A stretch of 64,000 nucleotides of DNA from Paenibacillus terrigena DSM 21567 (GCF_000374845.1 NZ_KB895412.1:1-64000), one strand, 5' to 3'; positions 49,355-59,149 are shown, numbered from the stretch's first letter. Notes: generated from the letters alone by a model not told the origin. Numbers and translations: made by a program.

Positions 49355-50812
49355 ATGTCAGATGTAAATGAAAAATCACGTTTTACGTTACCAGCATGGC
49401 TGAAGCGTCCTAAGAAACAATTGATCATCGCCGTCGGTAGCTTGTTCTTCGTAGGTGTGGCTGCTTTTGCAGGCAACCAGTATGTAACAGCGAACACGGT
49501 CGAATATTATAAAGTATATATGAATGGTAAGGAAGTAGGCTCCGTCAACAACAAAGCGCTTGTGAATCAATTGGTTGCGCTGAAGACGAAGGAAGCGAAG
49601 AAGGACTACCCGAATGTACATATGTCGCTTAATGCAGATCAGATTAGCTACAGTACAACGAAGGAATACAAACCGACGGTGGATAATAACGAAACGTTAG
49701 CCAAGCTAGGCAAGCTTCTCGTGCCAACAGCAACGGGGGTTGCGCTTGAGATTAATGGCAAAGTCGTCGGAACGGTGAAGGATCAGGATACTGCAGATGC
49801 CATTCTCGCGAAGGTGAAGAGTCAATATGAGCCTGCAGCTAAAGCGCCAGCCAAACAAGTGAGAACGCTCTCTGTGAGCGCATCGCCGGCGAACAACGTT
49901 AAAACACCGATGAAGCGTCTAGAGTCGATCGGTTTCAAAGAAGAAGTGGAGACGGTTCCCGTGAAGTCAGATCCGTCTAAGATTCTATCCGAGAAGGAAG
50001 CTTATCAGCTATTAACGAAGGGCGAAATTGCTCCGATTACCTACAAGGTTAAGGAAGGCGACACAATCTCAGGGATTGCGCATAAATATGGCGTAACGCA
50101 AGGGGTTATCTATAAGAACAATCCAACGGTAGATGAGTTCACGCTTAAAATTGGTCAAGAGATCGATCTAACGGTGACGAAGCCAGCGGTTACGGTTGCA
50201 ACCGTCGAGAAAGTAACAGAGAATATTGTGATTGAGCCGCAGACGATTATCCAGAAGGATCCGAAGATGCGGGCAGGTGAGTCGAAGGTGATCCGTCAAG
50301 GGAAGCCAGGACTGAAGCAAATGTCGTATATGTTAACCAAGCATAACGGCGATCTGGTCATTGAACAATGGCTAGGACAGAAGGTTATTACGGCAGCCAT
50401 TCCGGAAATTATTGTGCGCGGGACGAAGGTTGTTATTGGTGAAGGTTCAGGGAACTTCGCCTATCCTGTCTCGGGTGCGAGTTTATCAAGCCCATACGGT
50501 AAACGTTGGGGACGTATACACAAAGGGGTCGATTTGACCTCGTCGAACCATAATATTAAATCGGCAGATGACGGCGTCGTTACTTTTGCAGGTACGAAGA
50601 GCGGTTACGGGAATGTCATCATTATAGACCATAAGAACGGCTACCAGACGCTGTACGGACATCTGAGCAGCATTAAGGTGAAGAAGGGTGCAGTTGTGGA
50701 AAAAGGCCAGCTTATCGGTATTATGGGTAACACAGGACGTTCCACGGGTACGCATCTACATTTCGAAATTCATAAGAATGGTTCGTTACGGAATCCATTA
50801 AGTTATCTATAG
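49355..50812 (+). CDS. LysM-G5-M23 peptidoglycan endopeptidase
   Basis: 485 aa. A membrane anchor or uncleaved signal (about residues 20-40), an N-terminal ~180-residue region, LysM (YKVKEGDTISGIAHKYGVTQ, about 230-275), G5 (IIQKDPKMRAGESKVIRQGK region) and a C-terminal M23 domain with zinc motifs HKGVD and HLHFE (SSPYGKRWGRIHKGVD, GRSTGTHLHFE). A LytM-type cell-wall hydrolase. It lies just upstream of walR, whose regulon includes such enzymes. ATG 49355 with AAAGGAG. Confidence 0.93.
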   Translation: MSDVNEKSRFTLPAWLKRPKKQLIIAVGSLFFVGVAAFAGNQYVTANTVEYYKVYMNGKEVGSVNNKALVNQLVALKTKEAKKDYPNVHMSLNADQISYSTTKEYKPTVDNNETLAKLGKLLVPTATGVALEINGKVVGTVKDQDTADAILAKVKSQYEPAAKAPAKQVRTLSVSASPANNVKTPMKRLESIGFKEEVETVPVKSDPSKILSEKEAYQLLTKGEIAPITYKVKEGDTISGIAHKYGVTQGVIYKNNPTVDEFTLKIGQEIDLTVTKPAVTVATVEKVTENIVIEPQTIIQKDPKMRAGESKVIRQGKPGLKQMSYMLTKHNGDLVIEQWLGQKVITAAIPEIIVRGTKVVIGEGSGNFAYPVSGASLSSPYGKRWGRIHKGVDLTSSNHNIKSADDGVVTFAGTKSGYGNVIIIDHKNGYQTLYGHLSSIKVKKGAVVEKGQLIGIMGNTGRSTGTHLHFEIHKNGSLRNPLSYL

Positions 50813-50873
50813 TATTTGAGATTTTGTTGAGTATAGCACTTATATCGAATAATAAGGTTTGATCAGAGGAGAG

Positions 50874-50910
50874 CACCATGGAGCGGGTTACCGTTCACTG
50901 GTGTTTTTTT
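50874..50910 (+). terminator. Weak terminator before walR
   Basis: CACCA / TGGTG short stem with a large loop, followed by seven T. Confidence 0.45.
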
Positions 50911-51000
50911 CTTTGTCTAGGACCTGCGAGTTGTTAGGAAAGGCTCGTCTCTATGTGTTAGAATAGAAGAATCATTGTATAGTTAGGGGCGGTTTATCCT

Positions 51001-51726
51001 ATGATCGGAAAAATTCTTGTAGTCGATGATGAGCAGCCGATTGCCGATATATTGAAATTCAACTTGGAGAAAGAAGGCTACCAGGTCATTTGTGCGTTTG
51101 ACGGGGGCGCGGCGGTGGAGCTTGCGTTGCAGGAACAGCCGGATTTGATCCTTCTTGATCTTATGTTGCCAGTAAAAGACGGCATGGATGTATGCCGCGA
51201 AGTGCGGCAGCATCTGCAGACACCGATTATTATGTTAACGGCGAAAGATACGGAGATCGATAAGGTGCTTGGTCTTGAGCTGGGGGCGGACGATTATGTG
51301 ACGAAGCCGTTCAGTACACGGGAACTGCTCGCACGCGTAAAGGCGCATCTACGCCGTCAGACGAAGGTCGTACAGACTTCGGCGGTCGATTCTGCGGTCG
51401 AAGAGCGGCAGGGTGTTGCTTATTTCAATCTGTTCATTGATACGGATATGTACGTCGTCTATAAGAACGGCGAGCCGGTAGATTTGACGCATCGGGAATT
51501 TGAGCTTCTGCACTACATGATCCGCAGCAGCGGGAAAGTGATGACTCGGGAGCATCTCTTGCAAGCCGTATGGGGCTTCGAATACTTCGGCGATGTGCGG
51601 ACGGTCGATGTGACGATTCGCCGCTTGCGCGAGAAGATTGAGGATGATCCAAGCAAACCGGAATTTATTACGACGCGTCGCGGTCTTGGTTATATGATGC
51701 GCAGCCCAAAAACAGGAGGACTGTAA
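51001..51726 (+). CDS. walR: Response regulator WalR (YycF)
   Basis: 241 aa. Receiver domain with phospho-acceptor Asp in [17 protein letters not shown] and Lys in [12 protein letters not shown]-terminal OmpR winged helix ([26 protein letters not shown]). Master regulator of peptidoglycan turnover, essential in many Firmicutes. Leads the operon walR-K-H-I-J-htrA; AGGGGCGG before ATG. Confidence 0.97.
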   Translation: MIGKILVVDDEQPIADILKFNLEKEGYQVICAFDGGAAVELALQEQPDLILLDLMLPVKDGMDVCREVRQHLQTPIIMLTAKDTEIDKVLGLELGADDYVTKPFSTRELLARVKAHLRRQTKVVQTSAVDSAVEERQGVAYFNLFIDTDMYVVYKNGEPVDLTHREFELLHYMIRSSGKVMTREHLLQAVWGFEYFGDVRTVDVTIRRLREKIEDDPSKPEFITTRRGLGYMMRSPKTGGL

Positions 51727-51730
51727 TTTC

Positions 51731-53569
51731 ATGAAATGGGTACGTTTTTTTCGCACGATCCAAGCGAAGTTAATCATTATCTATGTGCTGCTCATCTTGA
51801 TTGCGATGCAGCTCATTGGTGTGTATTTCGTGAGCGTGATGAAAAATTCGTTAACGAGTAGTTTTACGCGGGATTTGAATAGTAAAGGCGAGATGCTCTC
51901 CATCTATGCCGTGCGATATTTGACACCGAAGGTGGACGAACAGACGTCAGATTCCTTGAATATTGAAGGGTTGAATGACCTCGTACGAGACCTCATTAAT
52001 ATTAACGACGGGGAAATCCAGGTGCTGGATGCGTCGGGGAAAGTACTGACGACCTCGCTGCAAGCGCATCAGGCCTATATTGGCCGTAAAAATACTCAGA
52101 CGGTTGTTAGCCGCGCCTTACAAGGCATTCGAGACAATGAAGATGAGATGATCGATGAGAACCGCGTGCGGAAGAAGATTGTATCCAAGCCGGTTATGAA
52201 TGGCACGAAGGTCGTAGGTGCGATTTATATCGTCGCTTCAATGAAGGAGCTCTACGATACGATCGAACGCATTAATAATATATTTGTCTCCGGGACATTG
52301 ATCGCGCTTGGACTGACGGCTCTGCTCGGGGTCATACTGGCCCATACGATTACAAGCCCGATTAAAGAGATTACGAAGCATGCGACCGATGTCGCCGAAG
52401 GGAATTTCGAGCTGCGATCACCCGTCATGGGGAATGATGAGATCGGCCAGCTCAGTGAGGCGTTCAACTATATGACGCAGCGGCTTCACCATGCGTTATC
52501 CCTGCATGAGGAAGAGAAGGAGAAGCTGCAGTCGGTCCTCACCAATATGAGTGACGGCGTGCTTGCGACCGATGAACAGGGACATATCATTGTCATGAAT
52601 CGTCGTGCGAAGGAGATGCTCCGGGTTGAGGAGCGGGGCGCGACAGACCAAGATATCACGGAGCTGCTCGGGATTTCGATGCAGCATATTAACACGATGG
52701 AGCAAGAGGCTAGACCTTCAATGCTGATGAATCTGGGCATCGACCATGAGCAAGAGCAGGAGCTAATCTTGCGTGTCATGTTCTCCACGATTCATCGCCG
52801 TGGCGAAGGGGTAACGGGGACCATCGTTGTCCTTCAAGACGTCACCGAGCAAGAAAAGCTGGAGCAATCACGGCGCGAGTTCGTCGCGAATGTATCGCAT
52901 GAGCTGCGTACGCCACTCACGACGATTAAGAGCTACGTCGAAGCGCTCGATGATGGTGCACTTGAGGAGCCGCAGCTCGCAGGGAGATTCGTTGGTGTCA
53001 TCCGGAATGAGACGGAGCGGATGATAAGGCTCGTTACGGACCTGCTGCATCTATCACGATTAGACTCGAAGCAGGCGATTCTGCGGAAGAAGCCGACGAA
53101 TATGGTGGAGATGCTGGAGGAAGTGGCTGACCGGTTCTCCTTCCAGATGAAGCAACGGCGAATTAAGCCCTCGATATTCATTGCGAATGGCGTTGATCAG
53201 GTTGTACTGGATCGGGATCAGATCGATCAGGTACTGGATAACTTGATGTCCAATGCAATCAAATACACGCCAGACGGCGGTGTCATTGAGCTGGAGGCGC
53301 ATAAAGCAGGTAACGAACGCATTGCAATCTCGATCAAGGATACGGGGATGGGGATTCCGAAGAAGGACTTGGACCGCATCTTCGACCGTTTCTACCGCGT
53401 CGACAAGGCGAGGTCACGGAGTATGGGCGGTACGGGGTTAGGGCTGTCCATTGCCCGGGAAATTGTGAAGGCACATGGCGGAACGATTAGTCTTGAATCG
53501 GAGCTGGGCGTTGGCACCAAGGTGACGTTCACGATTTCCACACTGGATGAAGGAAGTGAGGCATCATGA
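51731..53569 (+). CDS. walK: Sensor kinase WalK (YycG)
   Basis: 612 aa. Two membrane helices flank an extracellular domain (about residues 13-35 and 180-205), then HAMP, PAS (MSDGVLATDEQGHIIVMNRR), HisKA with the phosphorylated His in SHELRTPLTTIKSY, and HATPase (NLMSNAIKYTP, DTGMGIP, GGTGLGLSI). Its stop overlaps the walH start. The codons for SIAREI contain a near match to the Noc-site sequence, likely by chance. Confidence 0.97.
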   Translation: MKWVRFFRTIQAKLIIIYVLLILIAMQLIGVYFVSVMKNSLTSSFTRDLNSKGEMLSIYAVRYLTPKVDEQTSDSLNIEGLNDLVRDLININDGEIQVLDASGKVLTTSLQAHQAYIGRKNTQTVVSRALQGIRDNEDEMIDENRVRKKIVSKPVMNGTKVVGAIYIVASMKELYDTIERINNIFVSGTLIALGLTALLGVILAHTITSPIKEITKHATDVAEGNFELRSPVMGNDEIGQLSEAFNYMTQRLHHALSLHEEEKEKLQSVLTNMSDGVLATDEQGHIIVMNRRAKEMLRVEERGATDQDITELLGISMQHINTMEQEARPSMLMNLGIDHEQEQELILRVMFSTIHRRGEGVTGTIVVLQDVTEQEKLEQSRREFVANVSHELRTPLTTIKSYVEALDDGALEEPQLAGRFVGVIRNETERMIRLVTDLLHLSRLDSKQAILRKKPTNMVEMLEEVADRFSFQMKQRRIKPSIFIANGVDQVVLDRDQIDQVLDNLMSNAIKYTPDGGVIELEAHKAGNERIAISIKDTGMGIPKKDLDRIFDRFYRVDKARSRSMGGTGLGLSIAREIVKAHGGTISLESELGVGTKVTFTISTLDEGSEAS

Positions 53570-54849
53570 TGGAGAAATCCAAGACCCTTATCCTGACTTT
53601 CTTGGTCGTGCTTAGCTTGGTACAGAGCTACTTCCTATCCTACAGCATGCCGAATTTCGAGCCCATTCAGAAGTCCGAGAGCAGTTATGTGAAGACGGAA
53701 GAGATGGGGCCGGAAGAGAAGATCGAGAATCTGGTCTTCCCGGAGCAGATGGTACTGCATTTGGGCGGGGGCAAGCATACGGTATTCTCACCGGATTATA
53801 TTTTTTACAAAGAAATCTTCAAACGTCTGCAAGGACGGAAATTCGATGGGTTCCAACGGACTTCCACGCACTTGCTTGACCTATCCCGTATTCGAAACGA
53901 AGATCCAGGGATCGAGCTGGTATACGGACAAGGTGTTCCTGTGACCTTGCTGCGCAAGGTGATGCAAATTCAAGGTGATCCTGAATTCGGGGATGAAATG
54001 ATTAACCGCATCTGGATCTTCACCTCCGACGATAAGGAGACGGTACGCGCTCTGTTCTTCAGCAGCAAAAACCAGGTGGTCTATGAGGCAACGAAGGCCG
54101 ATTTGACGGTGCAGGACGTGAAGCAGCACGTGGAATTCGGGCAAGCGTGGGACAGCTATCGCTTGTTGTATGATCAGTATTATCTGCCGGATAAGCCGCT
54201 GAATATGGTCCAGATTGAAGTGCCGTATGAGGTGTTCACGGCGGAGCAGATGCAGCATAATCTCTTCTTCGATCCGAGCACGACACGCAATATTAAGGAG
54301 AAGGATGGATCGGAGATTTATACAGATAGTAAGCGGAGCTTGCAGGTACGTCCCGAACATCAATGGGTGACGTACTCGGACCCGGTTGCTCGGGTAGAGG
54401 GTGCGAATGACGTCAGCGAGAACGTACTCTCGGCCGTGCAGTTCGTGAATCAGCATGGGGGCTGGAACGGCACGCATCGGCTTTCGATTTCGCCCGTTCA
54501 GGTGGATGGTACGGAAGTGGTCTTCCAGCAGTATTATGGCGGCTATCCGATTGTGACGGATTCGATGTTCCGCTTCGGTAACATTCGTCTGAGCGTGCAG
54601 CAGGGGGTTGTCACGAGCTATCAACGATCGCTCATTTACTTGGATGATCGTGCGTCACTGAAGCAGCTGCGGACGCTGCCAGGTGGCGATGAGCTCGCGA
54701 TGATGTTCAAACGTTATCTCGATACTACGAATAATAAAGTGCAGTGGGTTTTCCCAGCGTATCGCCCTTTCCTAACGGATAAAGTCATTCGGTTAATTCC
54801 GACGTGGGCGGTTCGTCTGGAAGATGGCTCGATGGATTATTTGAAATAA
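53566..54849 (+). CDS. walH: WalK regulator WalH (YycH)
   Basis: 427 aa. One N-terminal membrane helix (about residues 8-25, with TLILTFLVVLSLVQSYF) and a large extracytoplasmic YycH domain. Forms a complex with WalI and WalK to tune kinase activity. ATG overlaps the walK stop (ATGATGA). Sequence conservation is low in this family; the assignment leans on position. Confidence 0.9.
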   Translation: MMEKSKTLILTFLVVLSLVQSYFLSYSMPNFEPIQKSESSYVKTEEMGPEEKIENLVFPEQMVLHLGGGKHTVFSPDYIFYKEIFKRLQGRKFDGFQRTSTHLLDLSRIRNEDPGIELVYGQGVPVTLLRKVMQIQGDPEFGDEMINRIWIFTSDDKETVRALFFSSKNQVVYEATKADLTVQDVKQHVEFGQAWDSYRLLYDQYYLPDKPLNMVQIEVPYEVFTAEQMQHNLFFDPSTTRNIKEKDGSEIYTDSKRSLQVRPEHQWVTYSDPVARVEGANDVSENVLSAVQFVNQHGGWNGTHRLSISPVQVDGTEVVFQQYYGGYPIVTDSMFRFGNIRLSVQQGVVTSYQRSLIYLDDRASLKQLRTLPGGDELAMMFKRYLDTTNNKVQWVFPAYRPFLTDKVIRLIPTWAVRLEDGSMDYLK

Positions 54850-54888
54850 TAGCAGGTTGTATCATTTTCGCCGAAAAGGAGGGTGTCC

Positions 54889-55650
54889 ATGGATTGGAGT
54901 CGTGCGAAGAGTGTCTTGATTCTTGCTTTTCTGATTCTCAATATTATTCTGGGGTACCAGTTATGGCTTGATGTAAGGGAGCAGCTCAGCTCCAATCTGG
55001 ACTGGACCTCGCTGCCAGAAGATACGAAGAAACAAATGGAGATGAAGCTCATTCAAGTGCAGGGCAAGATCCCATCTGAGACACCGGCGCTCATCGAGCG
55101 GACGTTCCAGTTCGTCGATGAGGAGCAGAATACGAATCGGGTGGATCTGCCGGCACCGGTGTCGAGTCAGTTGATCTTCAATGAGAAGGAATTGCGAAAA
55201 GCGTTGAAGGATGAGGTTCCAACGATTGAGAGGTATGTCTTTGATCCACCTACGAGTCCGCCTACGAGCCCGGACGGTGTATTTCGACTGCAGTATATGC
55301 TCGATAACAAGTGGCCGATGTTCGAAGTGAGCCTAGAGCTATTCTACGCGAATCAGAACATCGTGGCGTATCGGGAGAATAAGGTGGTTGAGCTCGAATC
55401 GAAGGAAAAAGCCGATAAGGAGCAGAAGGTGCTGCCGGCGACGAATGCACTGGGGATCTTGATTGAGAAGTTCCTGCCGACGGGCTCGGTTGTGAAGGAG
55501 ATTAAGCTTGGGTACCATGGGCAGGTCTATAATGAGACGCTCGTGACGGCGCCGGCATGGCGGATCGTACTTGAGAGCGGGGATATATACTTCGTGAATG
55601 CGATTAGCGCGGAAGTCTATCATCCTAAGGGAGAGCAGCAAAAGGAGTAG
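54889..55650 (+). CDS. walI: WalK regulator WalI (YycI)
   Basis: 253 aa. MDWSRAKSVLILAFLILNIILGYQ is the typical single membrane anchor of YycI, followed by an extracytoplasmic domain. Partner of WalH. GTG 54883 is in frame but AAAGGAGGG fits ATG 54889. A tandem PPTSP repeat occurs near residue 125. Confidence 0.92.
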   Translation: MDWSRAKSVLILAFLILNIILGYQLWLDVREQLSSNLDWTSLPEDTKKQMEMKLIQVQGKIPSETPALIERTFQFVDEEQNTNRVDLPAPVSSQLIFNEKELRKALKDEVPTIERYVFDPPTSPPTSPDGVFRLQYMLDNKWPMFEVSLELFYANQNIVAYRENKVVELESKEKADKEQKVLPATNALGILIEKFLPTGSVVKEIKLGYHGQVYNETLVTAPAWRIVLESGDIYFVNAISAEVYHPKGEQQKE

Positions 55651-55656
55651 TGAAAC

Positions 55657-56463
55657 ATGGGGATGCAGTTTACCGTGTTGTCGAGTGGTTCCACCGGCAA
55701 TGCGACAGTGATACAGAATGAGACTGCGACGGTGCTCGTTGATGTTGGTCTGAGTATGAAACGAATGAACGAATTGTTCGAGGAACAAGGTGTTCAGCCT
55801 GCGAATATTGATGCGGTCATGATTACGCACGAGCATTCGGATCATATTAAAGGGCTTGGCGCACTGGCGCGTAAATATGATTTGCCGATCTATGCAAATG
55901 AGGCGACATGGGAAGCGTTAGAGAAGCATATTGGTAATATTGCAGAGGAAAAGAAGGTCGTGATGCAGACGGGGGAAGCGCTGGATTTCGGGACGCTGCG
56001 CGTAGAATCGTACGGCATTTCGCATGATGCAGCCGAGCCTGTCGGGTACTGTTTCTATGATGGGGAAGAGAAGCTGAGTCTAGCGACAGACCTTGGCTAC
56101 ATGAGCGATAAGGTGAAGGCGGCAATCTCGGACTCGGATGTCCTTGTGCTGGAGTCCAATCATGATGTGGAGATGCTGCGTATGGGCCGGTACCCTTGGA
56201 ATATTAAGCGGCGTATCTTGAGCGATGTTGGGCATTTATCCAATGAAGCGTCGGGCGAGGCACTGAGTCAGTTGATGACGGCGAAGCTGAAGCGAACGTA
56301 TCTGGCACATTTAAGCCGAGAGCATAACTTGATGGATCTCGCCAAAATGACGGTACGGGATGTGATGGAGGATCATGGGCACTTTTTCAAGGAAAAAGAG
56401 TTCGAATTGAGAGATACGTACTATGATCGTCCTACGCCATGGGATAAGGTGGGAAAACCATAA
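55657..56463 (+). CDS. walJ: Metallo-beta-lactamase-fold hydrolase WalJ (YycJ)
   Basis: 268 aa. Zinc motif ITHEHSDHIKG, an STGNATVIQNE start and a DTYYDRP end. YycJ is a putative 5'-3' exonuclease linked to mismatch repair and coordination of division and replication. AAAGGAG before ATG. Its 3' end overlaps by 32 nt a small gene on the other strand. Confidence 0.94.
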   Translation: MGMQFTVLSSGSTGNATVIQNETATVLVDVGLSMKRMNELFEEQGVQPANIDAVMITHEHSDHIKGLGALARKYDLPIYANEATWEALEKHIGNIAEEKKVVMQTGEALDFGTLRVESYGISHDAAEPVGYCFYDGEEKLSLATDLGYMSDKVKAAISDSDVLVLESNHDVEMLRMGRYPWNIKRRILSDVGHLSNEASGEALSQLMTAKLKRTYLAHLSREHNLMDLAKMTVRDVMEDHGHFFKEKEFELRDTYYDRPTPWDKVGKP

Positions 56464-56638
56464 GCTGATCGAGCTCATTGGCTTTGGCGGCGATTTCTTC
56501 ACGGGTGAATAGACCTTTGTCCACGAGTAATTCGATGAGTGTGCAGAGGGCAAGCGTGTTGCGGTAGTGCTCCTCCTTGAGGTCTGCGAGCTTCGCAACG
56601 AGGTTCACATGATCCAAAGTTCGATTGGCCATTGTCAT
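56432..56638 (-). CDS. Small conserved hypothetical protein, convergent with walJ
   Basis: 68 aa, not recognised. Helical sequence containing HVNLVAKLADLKEEHYRNTL and LVDKGLFTREEIAAKANELD. ATG 56638 has AAAGGAG ~10 nt upstream, and a second ATG follows two codons later. It is the only gene of the wal block on the minus strand; its 3' end runs 32 nt into walJ. The ribosome binding site and composition make it credible; function unknown. Confidence 0.7.
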   Translation of the reverse strand: MTMANRTLDHVNLVAKLADLKEEHYRNTLALCTLIELLVDKGLFTREEIAAKANELDQLMVFPPYPMA

Positions 56639-56811
56639 TGTAATTCGTCTCCTTTCAGGGGTTGGTTTATGTTATGATAGGGAAGAATAATAGAGAAGTA
56701 GATTTGTCGTCTTCTCTATAATCTAGCTTTTATCGTCTAGTATTATTGTAGGCAGTTAGGGGTCAAAACATTCCTACGATTTTTGCGAGATTGAGAGAGG
56801 GGATGACCCGA

Positions 56812-58047
56812 GTGAGCTTTTTCGATGATGATTTCTATTCACCGAAGGTTTCTAGGCCTATCAAAAAGTTAATTGCTCGTAGAGCTACACGTAAATTGGG
56901 TCCCAGAAGGCGTTGGTCAACGCTTCAAATATCGGTTGTGAGTTCAGTATGTAGTGCAGCTGTAGGGATTGTGTTATTCAGCTGGATTACAGGTGCTGGC
57001 GGCCATATCGAAGGGACAGCACGTGCAGGCTCGGGCATGGAGACGAAGAATCAGGGCGCGTTGTCGGGAGATCCGTTCGAACGAATTATTGATGTGTCTG
57101 ATCAAGTGAGCCCGTCTGTTGTTAGCGTCGTAAACCGTCAGAAGAAAGATGATAAGACGGTGGATGCGGGGCTGGGTTCGGGGATTATTTTTAGAAAAGA
57201 AGAGGGCCGGGCACTCATTCTCACGAATGCGCATGTTATAGAAGGTGCGAATGCCGTGCAGGTGGTTCTTAACAATAATGCAAGGAAAATATCGGCTACG
57301 GTCGTCGGGAAGGATCATACGACGGATATCGCGGTCTTGTCGGTGGAAGATGATAACCTGCCGGAAGCTGCTGTAATTGGGGATTCCACGAAGCTGCGGC
57401 GCGGCGAGATGGTGCTCGCGATCGGCAATGCGCTTGGACTTGGTGATTCGCTATCATACGGGATCATCAGTAAGACACTCCAGGTCGTTCCTGTATCGCT
57501 GAATGGCGATGGTACGTACGATTGGGAGGCCGAGGTCATTCAGACCGATGCGGCGATCAATGAAGGCAATAGCGGCGGCGCGCTGGTGAATTTGCAAGGG
57601 CAAGTGATCGGAGTGAACTCGATGAAGATCGCCGATGTCGGCGTCGAAGGCATTGGCTTCGCGATTCCGATCAATCAGGCGATGAAGATTGCCAATGAGA
57701 TTATCCAAGAAGGCCGCGTCATTCGCGCCTACATGGGTGTCTATACGATTGATCTGAACAATGAATATGCGCCGATTACGGAGGAGCAGCGGAAGAGTCT
57801 GAAGCTGCCGTCGTCCGTGAAGGATGGCGTGATCGTCATGGAGGCGAGCGGTCCTTCGGAGAAGGCGGGACTCGAGCTGAATGATGTCATCGTGAAGCTG
57901 GATAACCAGGAGATCGACTCGACGCTTGCGCTTCGCAAGTATCTGTATCAGCACAAGAAAGTCGGCGATACGATGCTGGTCTCGTATTATCGTGAAGGCA
58001 AAGGAATGACCACAGAAGTGAAGTTAACCGATCGGCCTCAGGAGTAG
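56812..58047 (+). CDS. htrA: HtrA/DegP-like serine protease (YycK)
   Basis: 411 aa. Cytosolic N-terminus, one membrane anchor (about residues 42-62), trypsin-like domain with the triad His (LTNAHVIEG), Asp (TTDIAVLSVE), Ser (NEGNSGGALVN), and one PDZ domain. Degrades or refolds misfolded envelope proteins. GTG 56812 (MSFFDDDFY) has GAGGGG 9 nt upstream; ATG 56803 is too close to it. Ends the wal block. Confidence 0.94.
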   Translation: MSFFDDDFYSPKVSRPIKKLIARRATRKLGPRRRWSTLQISVVSSVCSAAVGIVLFSWITGAGGHIEGTARAGSGMETKNQGALSGDPFERIIDVSDQVSPSVVSVVNRQKKDDKTVDAGLGSGIIFRKEEGRALILTNAHVIEGANAVQVVLNNNARKISATVVGKDHTTDIAVLSVEDDNLPEAAVIGDSTKLRRGEMVLAIGNALGLGDSLSYGIISKTLQVVPVSLNGDGTYDWEAEVIQTDAAINEGNSGGALVNLQGQVIGVNSMKIADVGVEGIGFAIPINQAMKIANEIIQEGRVIRAYMGVYTIDLNNEYAPITEEQRKSLKLPSSVKDGVIVMEASGPSEKAGLELNDVIVKLDNQEIDSTLALRKYLYQHKKVGDTMLVSYYREGKGMTTEVKLTDRPQE

Positions 58048-58101
58048 ACAGGGGTCGAATCGGATACGCTAATAGCAGCTAAGAGAAAGAGGGACATGTG
58101 C

Positions 58102-58269
58102 ATGTATGTCGTATGTAAAGATCACGTTGAATTAGCCATCGATCGATTTGTCGATGAATTCGAGGATGCACCGGATGTGGTGGATCTGAACGAGGTGGAT
58201 TTCCCGCAGTGGAAGCCGCCGGTCAAATGCATGGAATGCGAGCATGAAGCGAAATTCTTAATTGTGTAG
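58102..58269 (+). CDS. CxxH/CxxC protein (BA_5709 family)
   Basis: 55 aa. Starts MYVVCKDHVELAIDRFVDEF and ends KCMECEHEAKFLIV, i.e. the CxxH ... CxxC pair that names this family; probably binds zinc. Function unknown; conserved between htrA and rlmH in Paenibacillus-like genomes. AGAGGG lies 8 nt before ATG 58102. Confidence 0.9.
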   Translation: MYVVCKDHVELAIDRFVDEFEDAPDVVDLNEVDFPQWKPPVKCMECEHEAKFLIV

Positions 58270-58274
58270 GTGAA

Positions 58275-58302
58275 GGGCCCGAGAGATCGGGTTCTTTTTT
58301 TT
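58275..58302 (+). terminator. Terminator after CxxH/CxxC gene
   Basis: GGCCCGA / TCGGGTT stem, then TCTTTTTTTT. Confidence 0.85.
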
Positions 58303-58315
58303 GTGCGTTGAGGGC

Positions 58316-58405
58316 TGTGGATATGTTGGCGAAAAGGCGTTTGGACAGAAATTTATAGATATCCACAGGGTTTTAGGGTGGTTTTTAGGAGGAGATTGTG
58401 GATAA
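58316..58405. promoter_or_regulatory. DnaA-box cluster upstream of rlmH
   Basis: Three boxes within 90 bp: TGTGGATAT (58316-58324, minus), ATATCCACA (58359-58367, plus) and exact TGTGGATAA (58397-58405, minus). Well outside oriC. B. subtilis has an origin-proximal DnaA-box cluster beside yydA, its rlmH, that dampens initiation; this looks like its counterpart. Confidence 0.75.
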
Positions 58406-59072
58406 TGTCCTCGATTTGGTGTGGAGATCATGGCTCCCCAGGGACTTGGATGCCTGAGAGGGCGCAGAATGCGTTGTAAGGCTGATTTGAGGGAAGAGGG
58501 CATTTGGCAGTAGGTTCACGCACATGAAGGCTGATAGAGGGCAATTAAGTCGGGTTTACGTTAACAAAGCTTGTTTAAAGTATCATCCTAATGGCATTAT
58601 TCGTTACTCTTCGTTTTAACGATCTTCTCAATTGCTATAACCTCCTTGTATCCCTGTGATTTAGCCGCATTCCGTTTAAATCGATTTTATATCGTATAGT
58701 ACGCCTGTCGAGCACTAAAATCGTTCTGAGAGTACGCCGTAATTAGGCATTTTTTTTGGCAATTTCGTGAGGGAGAGGAGGTCAAATGTACTGAATTATT
58801 ATATTACATACAACTAACATAAAAATGAAAGTATATGTTATATCATTTTTGACCATTTGTAATTATCATCCAAACGATGTCATGAATCATTTCATCCCCT
58901 TCCTCTTTTTGCGGTTTTTCACCCTATTTTGACGATTTTTTTGGTTTTTCGCCCCGATTTTGCATCCAAATTTTGCGACGGTTTACTTTTGTAAGATATT
59001 AGGTGTCGTTCTTTTTGTCACCACTATTGCATAATTAGTATTACTGTGACGAACCACTATCCTCAAGGTTCA
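58406..59072. other. Non-coding stretch before rlmH
   Basis: No credible gene. It holds a weak hairpin plus T-run (GCCGTAATTAGGC then eight T, near 58737-58758), an AT-rich zone (58790-58870) and two copies of a 20-nt pyrimidine-rich sequence, GGTTTTTC(A/G)CCC(T/C)(A/G)TTTTG-like, at 58912-58931 and 58943-58962 with 31-nt spacing. Confidence 0.6.
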
Positions 59073-59099
59073 TTGAAATCCCTTTGCTTATGGTATAAT
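59073..59099 (+). promoter_or_regulatory. rlmH promoter
   Basis: Perfect TATAAT (59094-59099) with TTGAAA 15 nt upstream (59073-59078) or ATTGAA at 16; the -10 is strong, the spacing short. Confidence 0.5.
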
Positions 59100-59149
59100 G
59101 ATGCGATTATAAGGGTCGAATCAGACAACGTAGAAGGAGCGAATTTCTT

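Noticed and set aside
53881-54624. 247-codon minus-strand frame opposite walH
   Set aside because: Antisense shadow of a conserved gene, no ribosome binding site, composition rich in Ile/Arg/His/Leu.
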